A stretch of 57,273 bases of DNA. Origin: Candidatus Bathyarchaeia archaeon. Lineage in GTDB: Archaea > Thermoproteota > Bathyarchaeia > Bathyarchaeales > DTEX01. The translations under genes were made by a program, and so were the position numbers. Shown one piece after another: positions 17,670 to 27,309 of the stretch (positions are counted from its first letter, which is position 1; each line of letters opens with the position of its first letter). The notes under the pieces were generated by a model. That model saw only the letters and a program-made list of their open reading frames with translations, ran no database searches and was not told where the DNA came from. Location of the stretch: positions 243,668 to 300,940 of the forward strand of contig JAVZNR010000001.1 in NCBI GenBank assembly GCA_038882715.1, written 5' to 3'.

Positions 17670-18779
17670 TTACTCTATAAACCTTTTAATTATTCCCGGT
17701 ATTTTTCCGGCTCTTAACGCGTGATCCGCCAGTACGAATGCTAGGCATGCTTCGACAACCGGGACGGCTCTTGGAACTATGCATGGATCATGTCTCCCAG
17801 CAACCTCCATCTCCTCTTCATTCATTGTTTCTAGGTTTACTGTTCTCTGTTTCTTCGATATGGATGGCGTTGGCTTGAAGGCAACTCTAACCTTTATCGG
17901 CATGCCGCTCGATATTCCGCCTAGTATTCCACCAGCATTATTCGTTAAAGTGACAACCTTCCCATCCCTAATAGCGTACTGATCGTTTGCCTCAGAACCC
18001 CTCATGGACGCCAACCTGAAGCCTGCGCCGAACTCAACACCCTTAACGGCCGGTATGTTGAACAGCATCTTCGCTATGTCCGCGTCAAGCGAGTCGAATA
18101 TCGGTTCACCCAAGCCAGCTGGAACATTGAGCGCGATGCCCTCAACAACGCCTCCCACGCTATCGCCTTCCCTAGCAGCGCTTAAAATCTCCTCAATCAT
18201 CCTCTCGGCTAATTCCGGGACAGCGCATCTAACAGGATTCGAATAAACATTCTTTCTTATCTCATTATGTGGAACTTCGCCCTCAACCCTCACACGGCCA
18301 ATCTGCACCACATGGGCTAAGACCTCAACGCCAATAAGGCTTAGGAGCTTCTTGGCGACAGCTCCAGCCATAACGTAGGCAGCGGTTATCCTCCCAGAGA
18401 ACCTTCCGCCGCCGCGCGGATCATTGTATCCGCCATACTTTACTCTAGCCGTGTAATCAGCGTGGCCGGGCCTAGGCTTAAACATAACTGTTTCATAGGG
18501 CTTTGAGTCAATATCCTTATTCCTGATAATCATACATATCGGCGCGCCGGTCGTGTAGCCCCTATAGACCCCGGACACTATCTCGACTTTATCCTCCTCT
18601 CTCCTAGCGGTGCTTATATCGCTTAGCCCCGGACGCCTCTTATCCAGCTCAGCTTGAACGTCTGATTCGCTGAGCGGTAAGCCGGCTGGGCAACCGTCTA
18701 AAACAGCGCCTATGTAGAACCCGTGGCTCTCCCCAAAACATGTTAGGACGAGAGACTTGCCGATAGAGTTACCGTTCAA
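17670..18779 (-). CDS. aroC: Chorismate synthase
   Basis: Last step of the shikimate pathway, forming chorismate from EPSP with reduced FMN. 369 residues. FGESHG near residue 15, RPGHADYT near 103, GGGRFSGRITA near 123 and NNAGGILGGISSGMP near 280 are family blocks. It overlaps the 3' end of aroA by 11 bases, so it is probably coupled and last in the aro operon. Confidence 0.95.
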   Translation of the reverse strand: MNGNSIGKSLVLTCFGESHGFYIGAVLDGCPAGLPLSESDVQAELDKRRPGLSDISTARREEDKVEIVSGVYRGYTTGAPICMIIRNKDIDSKPYETVMFKPRPGHADYTARVKYGGYNDPRGGGRFSGRITAAYVMAGAVAKKLLSLIGVEVLAHVVQIGRVRVEGEVPHNEIRKNVYSNPVRCAVPELAERMIEEILSAAREGDSVGGVVEGIALNVPAGLGEPIFDSLDADIAKMLFNIPAVKGVEFGAGFRLASMRGSEANDQYAIRDGKVVTLTNNAGGILGGISSGMPIKVRVAFKPTPSISKKQRTVNLETMNEEEMEVAGRHDPCIVPRAVPVVEACLAFVLADHALRAGKIPGIIKRFIE

Positions 18780-20061
18780 GGATTTCTACTCCTAGGAGGC
18801 GCATATCCCTGATAAAATCTGGATAGGACTTATTTATGCATTCGGCATCACGTATAATTGTTTCCCCATCCGCTGCTAGGGCCGCCACGGCGCAAGCCAT
18901 CGCTATCCGATGGTCTCCATGAGGATCTATCTCAGCAGCCTTCAGCCTTCTTACACCGCGAACAACCAGCTTATCGTCTAAAACCCTTATATCAGCGTTC
19001 ATCTTCGAAAGCTCAGCCAGCAGCGCTTCAACCCTGTCAGACTCCTTAAACCTAAGCCTCCTAACACCGCCGATAATAGACTCTCCCTCAGCCATGCATG
19101 CCAGCACGGCGCACACTGGAACAAGGTCTGGGTTATCCCTCATATCGACGTTAATCGGGTTTAATGGCCCCGCAGGTCCTTCAACATCAATAAAGTTCTC
19201 GTAAACGTTTACCCTGGCTCCGGCTTCGCTGAGGATCCTGACTATGAGCCGATCTCCTTGAAGAGAATCTCTAAAGAGGCTTTCAACCCTTATCCGCGAG
19301 CCCGTTATGGCTGCTGCGGCTAGGAGGAAAGCGGCTGAAGAATAGTCCCCCTCAATAGAATGGCTACGGGGCCTATACTCCTGCCCGGAAGGTATATTGA
19401 AAGACGTGTGCTTCCATTCAACCACGATGCCATGTTTTTCAAGCACATCTAAAGTCATGTCAACGTAAGGCTTAGACTCTAAAGACGTTGAAAGCATTAT
19501 ACTAGTGTCGCGCTCAGCCATAGGGGAAGCAAACAAAAGCCCCGTGATGAACTGCGAGCTCACATCACCTCTAACGACAGCCTCACCGCCCCTTATCCCG
19601 CCGCCAAAAACCACTATTGGCGGCCGACCGTCGCCGCGAGTCGAATAACATTTAACGCCCAGCTGATCTAGGGCGTCGAGTAGAGGCCCCATTGGTCTAC
19701 TTCTAAGGCTTTTTCCGCCTGTGAGCACGGAGATCCCGTCGGCTAAAGCACATATCGGCGTCATGAACCTCATCGTTGAGCCGGAATCCCGGCAGTTTAT
19801 CACGTCGTCCGGCGTTTTAAGCCTAGGTGACCCAAGAATCTTAAGCGTTCCATCATCGGCCCTGCTTATCTCCGCTCCGAGCTTTTGGCAAGCATCTATC
19901 GTCGCTAAGGTGTCGTCGCAGAGAAGAGCGTTACGGATTTCAGATAAACCGTTTGAGAGGGAAGCCGCTATTATGGCCCGATGGGTATAGGATTTTGAGG
20001 GCGGGGCCCTAACCGAACCTGAGAGAAGCGCTCCCCCCTTAACAACTATATCTGTCAACAT
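18769..20061 (-). CDS. aroA: 3-phosphoshikimate 1-carboxyvinyltransferase (EPSP synthase)
   Basis: Adds the enolpyruvyl group of PEP to shikimate 3-phosphate. 430 residues, standard length. PPSKSYTHRA near 20 holds the PEP-binding Lys, CRDSGSTMRFM the substrate loop, and LRFKESDRV and DPHGDHRIAMA the C-terminal active-site motifs. It is followed with overlap by aroC and preceded by the archaeal shikimate kinase gene. Confidence 0.95.
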   Translation of the reverse strand: MLTDIVVKGGALLSGSVRAPPSKSYTHRAIIAASLSNGLSEIRNALLCDDTLATIDACQKLGAEISRADDGTLKILGSPRLKTPDDVINCRDSGSTMRFMTPICALADGISVLTGGKSLRSRPMGPLLDALDQLGVKCYSTRGDGRPPIVVFGGGIRGGEAVVRGDVSSQFITGLLFASPMAERDTSIMLSTSLESKPYVDMTLDVLEKHGIVVEWKHTSFNIPSGQEYRPRSHSIEGDYSSAAFLLAAAAITGSRIRVESLFRDSLQGDRLIVRILSEAGARVNVYENFIDVEGPAGPLNPINVDMRDNPDLVPVCAVLACMAEGESIIGGVRRLRFKESDRVEALLAELSKMNADIRVLDDKLVVRGVRRLKAAEIDPHGDHRIAMACAVAALAADGETIIRDAECINKSYPDFIRDMRLLGVEILER

Positions 20062-20093
20062 GCTTCACCATCTATATGCAGTTAACTATGAAA

Positions 20094-20963
20094 CTACAGT
20101 TTATGAGCTTTCTCATGATTTATTCTCGCGTGTATAATCTCCCCACCATGCTTCTCCCAAACGCTATAAACCTCGCTAACTCTATCCGTAGGGATGACGG
20201 CGGCGACGGCCGGACCCTTACCCGAGAGCCCAGCGGCAACAGCTCCGGCGGCTAAGGCGTCGATGGCGATTTTAGCGTCGTAGCCTAAAACTGCGGAGTA
20301 GATAAGCCCATTGAGGGTCATGGCGTGCCAGTAATCGCCTCCAAGAGCCATTTTATGCAGGGCCCTGACTTCACCGGCTATTATCCTCATCCTGCCTACA
20401 TCCGACTTCGAGGTATATGCTTTCAAGGGAGGAACATGGATTAAGACCTCGTAATCCCCCTCCGGCTGAAAAACCTTCAAGATCTTCCTGCCATAGTTAT
20501 CTGTTATTACGATGTTTCCGAAGTATGATGCGCAGGCATCATCGAAGGCCCCGGTCACCGTTACCCCGGCATCTATAGACGCGTCAACCCCCATGTTAAC
20601 GATCGTTAAGTCGTCGACTTCCCTTCCTATAGCTGATAATGTGGCAAGCGTTAAGGCATTCGCCGCAGCGCTGCTGCTTTTTAATCCGCGCGCAATAGGG
20701 ATGTTGGATTGAGTCTCAACGTACGCGCCATATTGATCTTCAAGGTTAAAGCATCTTAAAACCCGCCTCACAACGCTTTCAATCAAAATCGGCTTCTCAG
20801 AAGGGTCTGAGAGCACCCTGCCCTCTATAACTCCAGGCTCATCTGTGAGCTTAACAGTGGCCTCTGTTTTCAGATCTATGCCTAACGCGGCCCCTAAGCC
20901 GCATGATATGGCGTTTACAATTGTTACGGCGCCATACGCTACAGCTCTGCCAACCGAGACCAA
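20094..20963 (-). CDS. aroK: Shikimate kinase, archaeal GHMP type
   Basis: Phosphorylates shikimate at the 3-position. 289 residues of the GHMP-kinase superfamily, unrelated to bacterial AroK. The ATP-binding loop is ARGLKSSSAAANAL near 93-106, and a C-terminal LSGKGPAVAAVIP motif is present. Position between aroE and aroA supports the assignment over homoserine or mevalonate kinase. The gap to aroE is about 25 bases. Confidence 0.92.
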   Translation of the reverse strand: MVSVGRAVAYGAVTIVNAISCGLGAALGIDLKTEATVKLTDEPGVIEGRVLSDPSEKPILIESVVRRVLRCFNLEDQYGAYVETQSNIPIARGLKSSSAAANALTLATLSAIGREVDDLTIVNMGVDASIDAGVTVTGAFDDACASYFGNIVITDNYGRKILKVFQPEGDYEVLIHVPPLKAYTSKSDVGRMRIIAGEVRALHKMALGGDYWHAMTLNGLIYSAVLGYDAKIAIDALAAGAVAAGLSGKGPAVAAVIPTDRVSEVYSVWEKHGGEIIHARINHEKAHKL

Positions 20964-20988
20964 ACCTCTTCCTCCAAACCGCCCAGCA

Positions 20989-21876
20989 TCATGTTAACTC
21001 ATCATGGTTTTCCCTTATCTTTCTTAAGGCAGCCTCCCTCATAACCTCTATGGGCGCCTTTAGGCCAGTCCATATCTCGAAGGAGGCGGCTCCCTGATGT
21101 ATGAGCATGGATAAGCCGTCTATGGTTTTGGCGCCAGCAAGTCTCGCCTCTCTGAGGAGCCTTGTCTCCAATGGCTCATAGACGATATCGAATACGGTTA
21201 AACCGCTGTGTAGGAGCCCGCGTTTAAGGGGTGTTTCCGCATCCTTCGGCTTCATCCCGATGGATGTGGCGTTTATCACTATGTCGGCATCCTTAAGCTC
21301 CGCTTCGAGGCGGCTGCAATCCAGTCTACCAAATCTAACGGCATCTGCCCCTACACCTAGAGAGCTAACTATATCCCTAGCCAGCTTTTCAGCTTTCTCG
21401 ACAGTTCTATTTAGAATTACGAGTTCACGGGCATATTTGGCGAGTGCGAAGGATATTGATCTGGAGGCTCCGCCAGCCCCTAAAACCACAACCTTCTTGT
21501 TTGCAGGGTCTTCCCCAGCATACTTTAAGGCGTTTAATGCGCCGACGCCGTCAGTCGTGTAGCCTATTAGCCTACCTTTACTGTTCAAGATCGTGTTGAC
21601 TGAACCGACAAGCCTAGCGGATTCATCTAAATCGTCCAGATGCCGGATTACCTCAATTTTATGGGGCATTGTAACGTTTAATCCATGTATGCCAAGGCTC
21701 TTGGCGCCGAGGATCGCGTAGCCGAGGTTTTCGGGCTTAACATTGAACGCTACGTAAACATAGTCTAAGCCTAGGTGCCTGAAGGCAGCGTTCTGGATCG
21801 CTGGGCTTAGCGAATGCTCAACAGGATGCCCTATTAGGGCGCAGACCCTAGTCTTACCAGACAAATTTATTGCCAT
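20989..21876 (-). CDS. aroE: Shikimate 5-dehydrogenase
   Basis: Reduces 3-dehydroshikimate with NADPH. 295 residues. HPVEHSLSPAIQN near 17-29 binds shikimate, the catalytic Lys is K73 in NVTMPHK, and GAGGASRS near 133 is the nucleotide-binding loop. A conserved TTDGVGA segment follows the first domain. Its start overlaps the aroD stop by 10 bases. Confidence 0.95.
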   Translation of the reverse strand: MAINLSGKTRVCALIGHPVEHSLSPAIQNAAFRHLGLDYVYVAFNVKPENLGYAILGAKSLGIHGLNVTMPHKIEVIRHLDDLDESARLVGSVNTILNSKGRLIGYTTDGVGALNALKYAGEDPANKKVVVLGAGGASRSISFALAKYARELVILNRTVEKAEKLARDIVSSLGVGADAVRFGRLDCSRLEAELKDADIVINATSIGMKPKDAETPLKRGLLHSGLTVFDIVYEPLETRLLREARLAGAKTIDGLSMLIHQGAASFEIWTGLKAPIEVMREAALRKIRENHDELT

Positions 21877-22574
21877 ACGCCTAACCTTCTGTAAACGTCT
21901 TTAATCTCCTCTATCGTTATCTGCCCTGGAGCCGTCTCCAGACTTTTTCCAAGCGATGCGTAAGTGAATTGGGCGCCGAAGATAGGTGAGAGAATCCTCG
22001 AAAGTAAACCTTTTTCACCCATTGCGAAGCAGACTATATTGGCTTTCCTACTTATTTCATACGTGAATATCAGGCAGCTAACGCTATCCATAATGCTATT
22101 AGCCATGGTTACCACCTTACATACGTCGGCTCCAGCTTCAATCTGAGCTTTAACGCTCTTCTCCATCTCGTGAATTTCAGGTGTGCACTTGAAGTTGTGG
22201 TAAGAGACTATCGCTTTAGCGCCATACGCCTTAACGGCGTCAACAACCCTATTTAATCCGCTAGTGGATAGCTCAACATCAACGTATCTGAAGCCGGCCC
22301 TAGCAGCGCTGATAAGAGTTTCCAGCCTCCTATCCTCGTCTAGTACGCATCTTCCACCCTGATCAACGCTTCTGTTAGTTGCTATTAAAGGGGTTCTTGA
22401 GAACTCAACTATCTCCCCTAAACAGTTCATGTAATCCAGCATGCTGCGACCGAGATAATCTAAACGCACCTCTATTATGTCCGCGCCGCTCTCCTCGGCG
22501 CGACTAATCATTGTAAAAATATCGCTGAAGTTTCCAGCTGGCACGGGGACGCAAACCTTTACTTTCAATCCCAA
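21867..22574 (-). CDS. aroD: 3-dehydroquinate dehydratase, type I
   Basis: Schiff-base-forming dehydratase that makes 3-dehydroshikimate. 235 residues with the type I barrel. VRLDYL near 36, the catalytic His126 in IVSYHNF and the Schiff-base Lys153 in DVCKVVTMA are visible. It is the first gene of the aro operon. A DAHP/ADH synthase or dehydroquinate synthase gene is not in the window. Confidence 0.93.
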   Translation of the reverse strand: MGLKVKVCVPVPAGNFSDIFTMISRAEESGADIIEVRLDYLGRSMLDYMNCLGEIVEFSRTPLIATNRSVDQGGRCVLDEDRRLETLISAARAGFRYVDVELSTSGLNRVVDAVKAYGAKAIVSYHNFKCTPEIHEMEKSVKAQIEAGADVCKVVTMANSIMDSVSCLIFTYEISRKANIVCFAMGEKGLLSRILSPIFGAQFTYASLGKSLETAPGQITIEEIKDVYRRLGVWQ

Positions 22575-22725
22575 CCGCTCTAAACCTAGGTGTTTGGTGA
22601 ATGGAAGATGCTAAAAGAAAACTATCTCCTCAACCATATAAATTTAATTAAGAGTTTTAAGGGTTTTAGCGTAAAAATGCGGTTTTGAGGAAGGAGCCCT
22701 ATTGTTTTAAGGCTTTGGGATAGGA

Positions 22726-23049
22726 TCAGCCACTATCGTGTCGTGTTGGGTAGAGGAGAAGTTTATTGAAGTGTTGACTCCCTCTCCCTTTAGCCACGGT
22801 AAACAAGCATTGTATCTTGTTAAGATTTTCTAACAGTCCTCTCCCATTCTCCGTTAATTTGTAGAATCTTCGATTATTGTTTTCTATAACTGTAATGAGA
22901 CCCTGCTCGGTGAGAAACTCTAGGATTTCTTTACAGTTTGTCCATGAAAGATTGCATCTATACATTATGTTTGTGGGCTTACCGACCCCTTTACTTATCG
23001 CTCTTAAAACTTCCAAATATAACTCTAATCTAGATCTTTTACTAATCAT
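22726..23049 (-). CDS. Winged-helix protein (archaeal predicted regulator)
   Basis: A 107-residue protein. A winged-helix DNA-binding domain occupies about residues 5-80, with a recognition-helix-like NLSWTNCKEILEFLTEQGLI region and a KLTENGRGLL wing/tail. It resembles the small archaeal regulators that bind near their own genes. It lies upstream of aroD in the same direction, about 150 bases away, so control of the aro operon is possible but unproven. Confidence 0.75.
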   Translation of the reverse strand: MISKRSRLELYLEVLRAISKGVGKPTNIMYRCNLSWTNCKEILEFLTEQGLITVIENNNRRFYKLTENGRGLLENLNKIQCLFTVAKGRGSQHFNKLLLYPTRHDSG

Positions 23050-23232
23050 GGCGGTTCACCCGAAAAACACTTTGTAAATCTGATAATGAGGTTTGTGTAA
23101 CCGTTTTGCGGCTCTCGCCGGCTACAAGATAAGGCAAAATTCCGATCTGTTTAATAGATGGGGAGAAAAAATAAAAGGATGGGAGTTTAGACTGCTGATA
23201 AGAGATCCCCTTTACAGCGGTGGAGACGAAGT

Positions 23233-24192
23233 ATGGTGGTGAGGTGCAAGAGATGCGGTGCAAATAACGCTGAAGTCTACTTAGCTTACTCTAACCTTAG
23301 GCTATGCCCCGAATGCTTTATGCTTCTAACCGAGAGAAAGGTGAGGCATGCGGTCGAAACATATAGGATGCTCTCTAGGGACGACAATATTGGCATTGCT
23401 GTCTCTGGCGGAAAGGATAGTTCGAGCCTAGCGTATATTCTCAGTAAGTCCTTTGAGAAGACCCCTATGACCCTAATCTATATCGACCTAGGTATACCAG
23501 ACTACTCTCAGCACTGCCTAGAGAAAGTTAGGGAGCTCTCCAAAATGATTGATAGAGAGCTCGTGGTTTACAGTTTAGAGAAAGAGCTCGGGTTCAAAAT
23601 ACCGGATTTCAAGTCCACCATTTATGGGAGAAAAATGTGCTCCGCCTGCGGCACAATAAAACGATATCTCTTCAATAAAATCACATATGATTTAGGCTTA
23701 ACTAAGATTGCGACGGGACATAACCTCGACGATACAGTTGAAGCTCTATTCAACTCATATATAGAGGGTAATGTCGGAGCGCTAGTTAGATTAAGACCGT
23801 TTTTACCTAAAACCCATCCGAAAATGATGCCTAAAATAAAGCCCCTAATAGGTTTAACGGATATGGAATGTCTCCTCTACGCCAAGTATAGGGGGTTGCC
23901 GATAAGAACCCTTGGATGCCGATTCTCAGAGCGCTCTAGAACAATAAGAAGGAAGGAGGCACTGAACCTACTGGCTGAGAAGATGCCGAATTTTAAGCAT
24001 ACCTTCATAAGCTCACATTTCAGGAGACTGCTGCCATGCTTAGAGGCGGCATTAAAGAACCATGAAACCAAAATATATGAGTGCCCTCTCTGCGGCATGC
24101 CAACCTCCCTAGAGGGAATGCCCTGCCACTTCTGCAAGATAGTAAGCATCGTGCTAAAAAAGAAGGAGAAAATCGCTCTGGAATCCGGTTGA
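23233..24192 (+). CDS. NcsA/TtcA-like tRNA thiolase paralog
   Basis: A second PP-loop sulfurtransferase of 319 residues. Zinc pairs are C5/C8 and C25/C28, SGGKDS lies near 58-63, the C136xxC139 pair is in MCSACG, GHNLDD follows, GCRFS holds the third active-site-like Cys, and a C-terminal ribbon has CPLCG...CHFC. It has the full NcsA layout but differs strongly from the copy at 11.8 kb, so it may modify another tRNA position or species. It converges on hisI with an 11-base gap. Confidence 0.83.
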   Translation: MVVRCKRCGANNAEVYLAYSNLRLCPECFMLLTERKVRHAVETYRMLSRDDNIGIAVSGGKDSSSLAYILSKSFEKTPMTLIYIDLGIPDYSQHCLEKVRELSKMIDRELVVYSLEKELGFKIPDFKSTIYGRKMCSACGTIKRYLFNKITYDLGLTKIATGHNLDDTVEALFNSYIEGNVGALVRLRPFLPKTHPKMMPKIKPLIGLTDMECLLYAKYRGLPIRTLGCRFSERSRTIRRKEALNLLAEKMPNFKHTFISSHFRRLLPCLEAALKNHETKIYECPLCGMPTSLEGMPCHFCKIVSIVLKKKEKIALESG

Positions 24193-24203
24193 AGGCGTGA
24201 AAG

Positions 24204-24557
24204 CTACTCGCGGCTCATCTCTTTCAGCCTATTATGGAAGCAGGTTTCCTCGCCGAGATGGCACGCTGGACCTTTAGGCTTCACAATATATAGCAGCGCA
24301 TCATTGTCGCAATCAACAAGTATGTCCACGATCTCCTGAACGTTTCCCGAAGTCTCCCCTTTCATCATAACTCTTCCATGGGAGCGCCTATAATAGTGGG
24401 CGTAGCCGGTTGCAATCGTTTTCTCCAGCGCCTCCCTATTCACGTATGCGAGCGTTAAAACCTTTCCAGAATCCTTGTCTTGAACCACAACCGGCAGTAT
24501 GCCGCCGCCCTTCCCAAAATTCAGCTCATTTAAGCCGACTTCCCTTAACGCCTTCAT
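24204..24557 (-). CDS. hisI: Phosphoribosyl-AMP cyclohydrolase
   Basis: Histidine synthesis step 3. 117 residues, PRA-CH domain only. The metal-binding [12 protein letters not shown] and CHLGEETCF and the HYYRRSHGR segment are all present. The PRA-PH domain (hisE) that is fused to it in many bacteria is absent and no separate hisE is in the window. The start overlaps hisF by 4 bases (ATGA). Confidence 0.93.
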   Translation of the reverse strand: MKALREVGLNELNFGKGGGILPVVVQDKDSGKVLTLAYVNREALEKTIATGYAHYYRRSHGRVMMKGETSGNVQEIVDILVDCDNDALLYIVKPKGPACHLGEETCFHNRLKEMSRE

Positions 24558-25372
24558 AGCCTAACCGGTACACCCCTCTCATGGAGATAGCGTTTAACGA
24601 CTGGTATGGGATATTTACTGTAGTGGAATACTGAGGCTGCGAGGGCGGCGTCGGCTTTCCCAAGCACGAATGCCTCCCAGAAGTGTTCCGGTTTACCGGC
24701 CCCGCCGCTGGCGATAACTGGTATGTTAACCCTTTCAGCGATGCTTCTGGTCAACTCAATGTCGTATCCGTTCTCGGTTCCATCCCTATCTATTGAAGTC
24801 AAAAGGATTTCTCCAGCCCCTAAGTCAGCTCCCTTAATGGCCCATTCGATAGCATCTATGCCGGTGGGTTTCCGCCCGCCATAAGTGTAAACCTCAAACC
24901 AGCAGGATCCTTCGCTTGTCTCCACAATAATTTTATCCGTTCTCCTCTCATACCTTCTTTTTGCATCTATCGCTAAGACGACGCATTGAGAGCCAAACTT
25001 TTCGGCAAGCTCCTTGATGAAGCTTGGCCTATCTACAGCTGCCGTGTTAACAGATATCTTATCAGCCCCATTACATAAAACTATCTGCGCGTCCTCAAGG
25101 GTTCTTATCCCGCCGCCGACGGTAAACGGTATGTTTATCTCGGAGGCGACGGCTCTAACAACATCTTTAAGTATGTTCCTCTTCTCCGCGGACGCAGTTA
25201 TATCTAGGAAGACTAATTCGTCTGCGCCGTCATCACAGTAGCGTCTGGCAAGCTCAACTGGGTCACCAGCATCCCTTAACCCGACGAAATTTATTCCCTT
25301 AACAACCCTGCCATGATCGACATCTAAGCACGGTATTATCCTTTTCGCCAGAGCCAATTTAACCCCATCCAC
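24554..25372 (-). CDS. hisF: Imidazole glycerol phosphate synthase cyclase subunit
   Basis: Cyclase half of IGP synthase, using ammonia from HisH. 272 residues of (beta/alpha)8 fold. [15 protein letters not shown] near 12-26 carries the catalytic Asp, FTVGGGIR near 82 and VIASGGAG near 221 bind phosphate. Length is slightly over the usual ~255. Four bases from hisA. Confidence 0.95.
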   Translation of the reverse strand: MDGVKLALAKRIIPCLDVDHGRVVKGINFVGLRDAGDPVELARRYCDDGADELVFLDITASAEKRNILKDVVRAVASEINIPFTVGGGIRTLEDAQIVLCNGADKISVNTAAVDRPSFIKELAEKFGSQCVVLAIDAKRRYERRTDKIIVETSEGSCWFEVYTYGGRKPTGIDAIEWAIKGADLGAGEILLTSIDRDGTENGYDIELTRSIAERVNIPVIASGGAGKPEHFWEAFVLGKADAALAASVFHYSKYPIPVVKRYLHERGVPVRL

Positions 25373-25376
25373 TAAT

Positions 25377-26117
25377 CTACCTATAATGTTTCAACGCCAC
25401 CTTTAAAGCTTCGCTTAAACTGAAACATCCCTCATAAAGAGCTCTGCCAACTATAACCCCATAAACCCCCAGATCTCTTAAAACCGCTATGTCATCTAGA
25501 CTTCTCACTCCACCTGACGCCATCACATTAGCCCCTAAATCTAAAACTCGGGATAGGTTTTCAACGTCTGGGCCGCTCATAGCCCCATCACGCTGTATTG
25601 ACGTCACCAAGAAGAATTTTACACCCATCTCTGTGAAGAATTTAGCCGCCTCCCTAAGCCCAAAACGCGTAGGTTCCCTCCAACCCCCAACCTTAACTAC
25701 GCCGTTTAAGTGATCTAAAGCGACAGTGATCCTATTGTCTCCAAATTCATCGAGCAATACTTTAAGAGCATTAGGGCTCTTGAAGGCGAGCGATCCAATA
25801 ACTATTCTGGCCGCGCCCAAAGCGATAAGCTGGCGCGCACGCTCAAGGCTCCTTATCCCGCCGCCAACCTGAGCCTGAATCTTTAGGGATTGAATTATGC
25901 TGCTTATGACGCCGATATTGTCCCCGGCTCCTAAAGCAGCGTCTAAATCCACGATGTGAACCCAGCTGGCTCCCTCAGACTCCCACCTTTTAGCCACGTC
26001 GACTGGCTTCCCAAAATGCTCATAATACTTCATGTCTCGGGGGTCGCCCTTAAGCAACCTAACGACTTTTCCGTTCATTAGGTCGATGGCTGGTATGACA
26101 AGCATTTCCTCCTTCAC
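25377..26117 (-). CDS. hisA: ProFAR isomerase
   Basis: Isomerises ProFAR to PRFAR. 246 residues, (beta/alpha)8 barrel paralogous to His[15 protein letters not shown] near 8-21 holds the catalytic Asp, VGGGIRSL near 81 and VMASGGVRS near 193 are the phosphate loops. Start follows hisH by 11 bases. Confidence 0.95.
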   Translation of the reverse strand: MKEEMLVIPAIDLMNGKVVRLLKGDPRDMKYYEHFGKPVDVAKRWESEGASWVHIVDLDAALGAGDNIGVISSIIQSLKIQAQVGGGIRSLERARQLIALGAARIVIGSLAFKSPNALKVLLDEFGDNRITVALDHLNGVVKVGGWREPTRFGLREAAKFFTEMGVKFFLVTSIQRDGAMSGPDVENLSRVLDLGANVMASGGVRSLDDIAVLRDLGVYGVIVGRALYEGCFSLSEALKVALKHYR

Positions 26118-26128
26118 CTATAGAGGCG

Positions 26129-26734
26129 CTAATGCTTAACGATCCTAAGAAAATTCCTTAGTATTTGCTCTCCGGGTTTTCCAGATTTTTCAGGATGGAA
26201 CTGGACCCCAAACACGTTTCTCTGAGATATGACTGAGGGGAATTTGACGCCGTACTCTGTCTCAGCGGCTATGATCCTCTTATCTTGTGGGAAAGCATAG
26301 TAACTGTGAACGAAGTAGAAGTAGTCTTTCTCGCCTATGTTCTCTAGGATTTCGATGGGCTCAACTATTTCCACGGTGTTCCAGCCGATGTGAGGTGTTT
26401 TCACCGTGCTGGGCAATTTGATAACTCTGCCCTTAAATATACCTAAACCTCTACCGGTGCCCTCACAGCTCTCCTCTAGGAGGAGCTGCATGCCTAAGCA
26501 TACGCCTAGAAGCGGCACGCCCTCATCGACCAATTTTAGCAGGGTTTCCCTAAGTCTCCCAATATTTCTTGCCCCTGCGCCAAAATTTCCAACGCCCGGA
26601 AGAACTATTGCGTCAGCTTCCCTGAGATTCTCAGCGTCCGAGATTACTTCAGCTTTAAAGCCGGATTTTTCGAGAGAACACTTTATGCTAAAGAGGTTTC
26701 CAACACCGTAATCTAATATTAAGGCCCTCAGCAT
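26129..26734 (-). CDS. hisH: Imidazole glycerol phosphate synthase glutaminase subunit
   Basis: Class I glutamine amidotransferase that delivers ammonia to HisF. 201 residues. Nucleophile C79 is in GVCLGMQLL, and the His/Glu of the triad are in VQFHPEKSG near 176. LPGVGNFG near 45 is the oxyanion region. Its start shares one base with the hisB stop. Confidence 0.95.
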   Translation of the reverse strand: MLRALILDYGVGNLFSIKCSLEKSGFKAEVISDAENLREADAIVLPGVGNFGAGARNIGRLRETLLKLVDEGVPLLGVCLGMQLLLEESCEGTGRGLGIFKGRVIKLPSTVKTPHIGWNTVEIVEPIEILENIGEKDYFYFVHSYYAFPQDKRIIAAETEYGVKFPSVISQRNVFGVQFHPEKSGKPGEQILRNFLRIVKH

Positions 26735-27309
26735 TATAAGACTCCCTTTGAGCTCGGAGCTCCGCTTCTCTCAGGATCTATGGATGAAGCCTGTCTAAGC
26801 GAGAGGGCTAATGCTTTAAAGGCGGCTTCAACCTTGTGATGATCGTTTGCGCCGTATTGAGTCCAGACATGTATGTTTGCTCTTAAAGAGTTCGCTAGAG
26901 TCTCTAGAAAGTGATATATGTCTTCGGTCGACATGTCTTCAATCTGCCTGCCTTCAAGATTCAAGTTGATTTTTGGATAGGGTCTATTCGACAGGTCTAC
27001 TGCCGCGAAGGCGAGGGAGCAATCCATTGGAACAATAGCGTAACCAAACCTCCTTATGCCAATATTGTCGCCAAGAGCCTTTCTTATAGATTCGCCAAGA
27101 CAAATAGCCACATCCTCAATGACATGGTGCTTTAAATCCCCTGAGGCTTCCACGTAAATATCGAAGAGGCTATGGGCTGCTAGAGATTTAATCATATGGT
27201 CTAGGAAGGATATCCCTGTGTTAACTATGGCTGACCCAGCCCCCCCTAGCCTAACTCTAACTTTGACCTCGGTTTCAGAGGTCTTCCTATAGTGCTCCGC
27301 CTCCCTCAT
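26734..27309 (-). CDS. hisB: Imidazoleglycerol-phosphate dehydratase
   Basis: Dehydrates IGP. 191 residues, monofunctional, without a fused N-terminal phosphatase. Metal-binding motifs are FLDHMIKSLAAHS, HHVIEDVAICLG and the second-half YGANDHHKVEAAFKALA. Four-base overlap with the HAD gene upstream. Confidence 0.95.
   Translation of the reverse strand: MREAEHYRKTSETEVKVRVRLGGAGSAIVNTGISFLDHMIKSLAAHSLFDIYVEASGDLKHHVIEDVAICLGESIRKALGDNIGIRRFGYAIVPMDCSLAFAAVDLSNRPYPKINLNLEGRQIEDMSTEDIYHFLETLANSLRANIHVWTQYGANDHHKVEAAFKALALSLRQASSIDPERSGAPSSKGVL

Noticed and set aside
20094-20963. Homoserine or mevalonate kinase for the GHMP gene
   Set aside because: Its place between aroE and aroA and its length fit archaeal shikimate kinase better.
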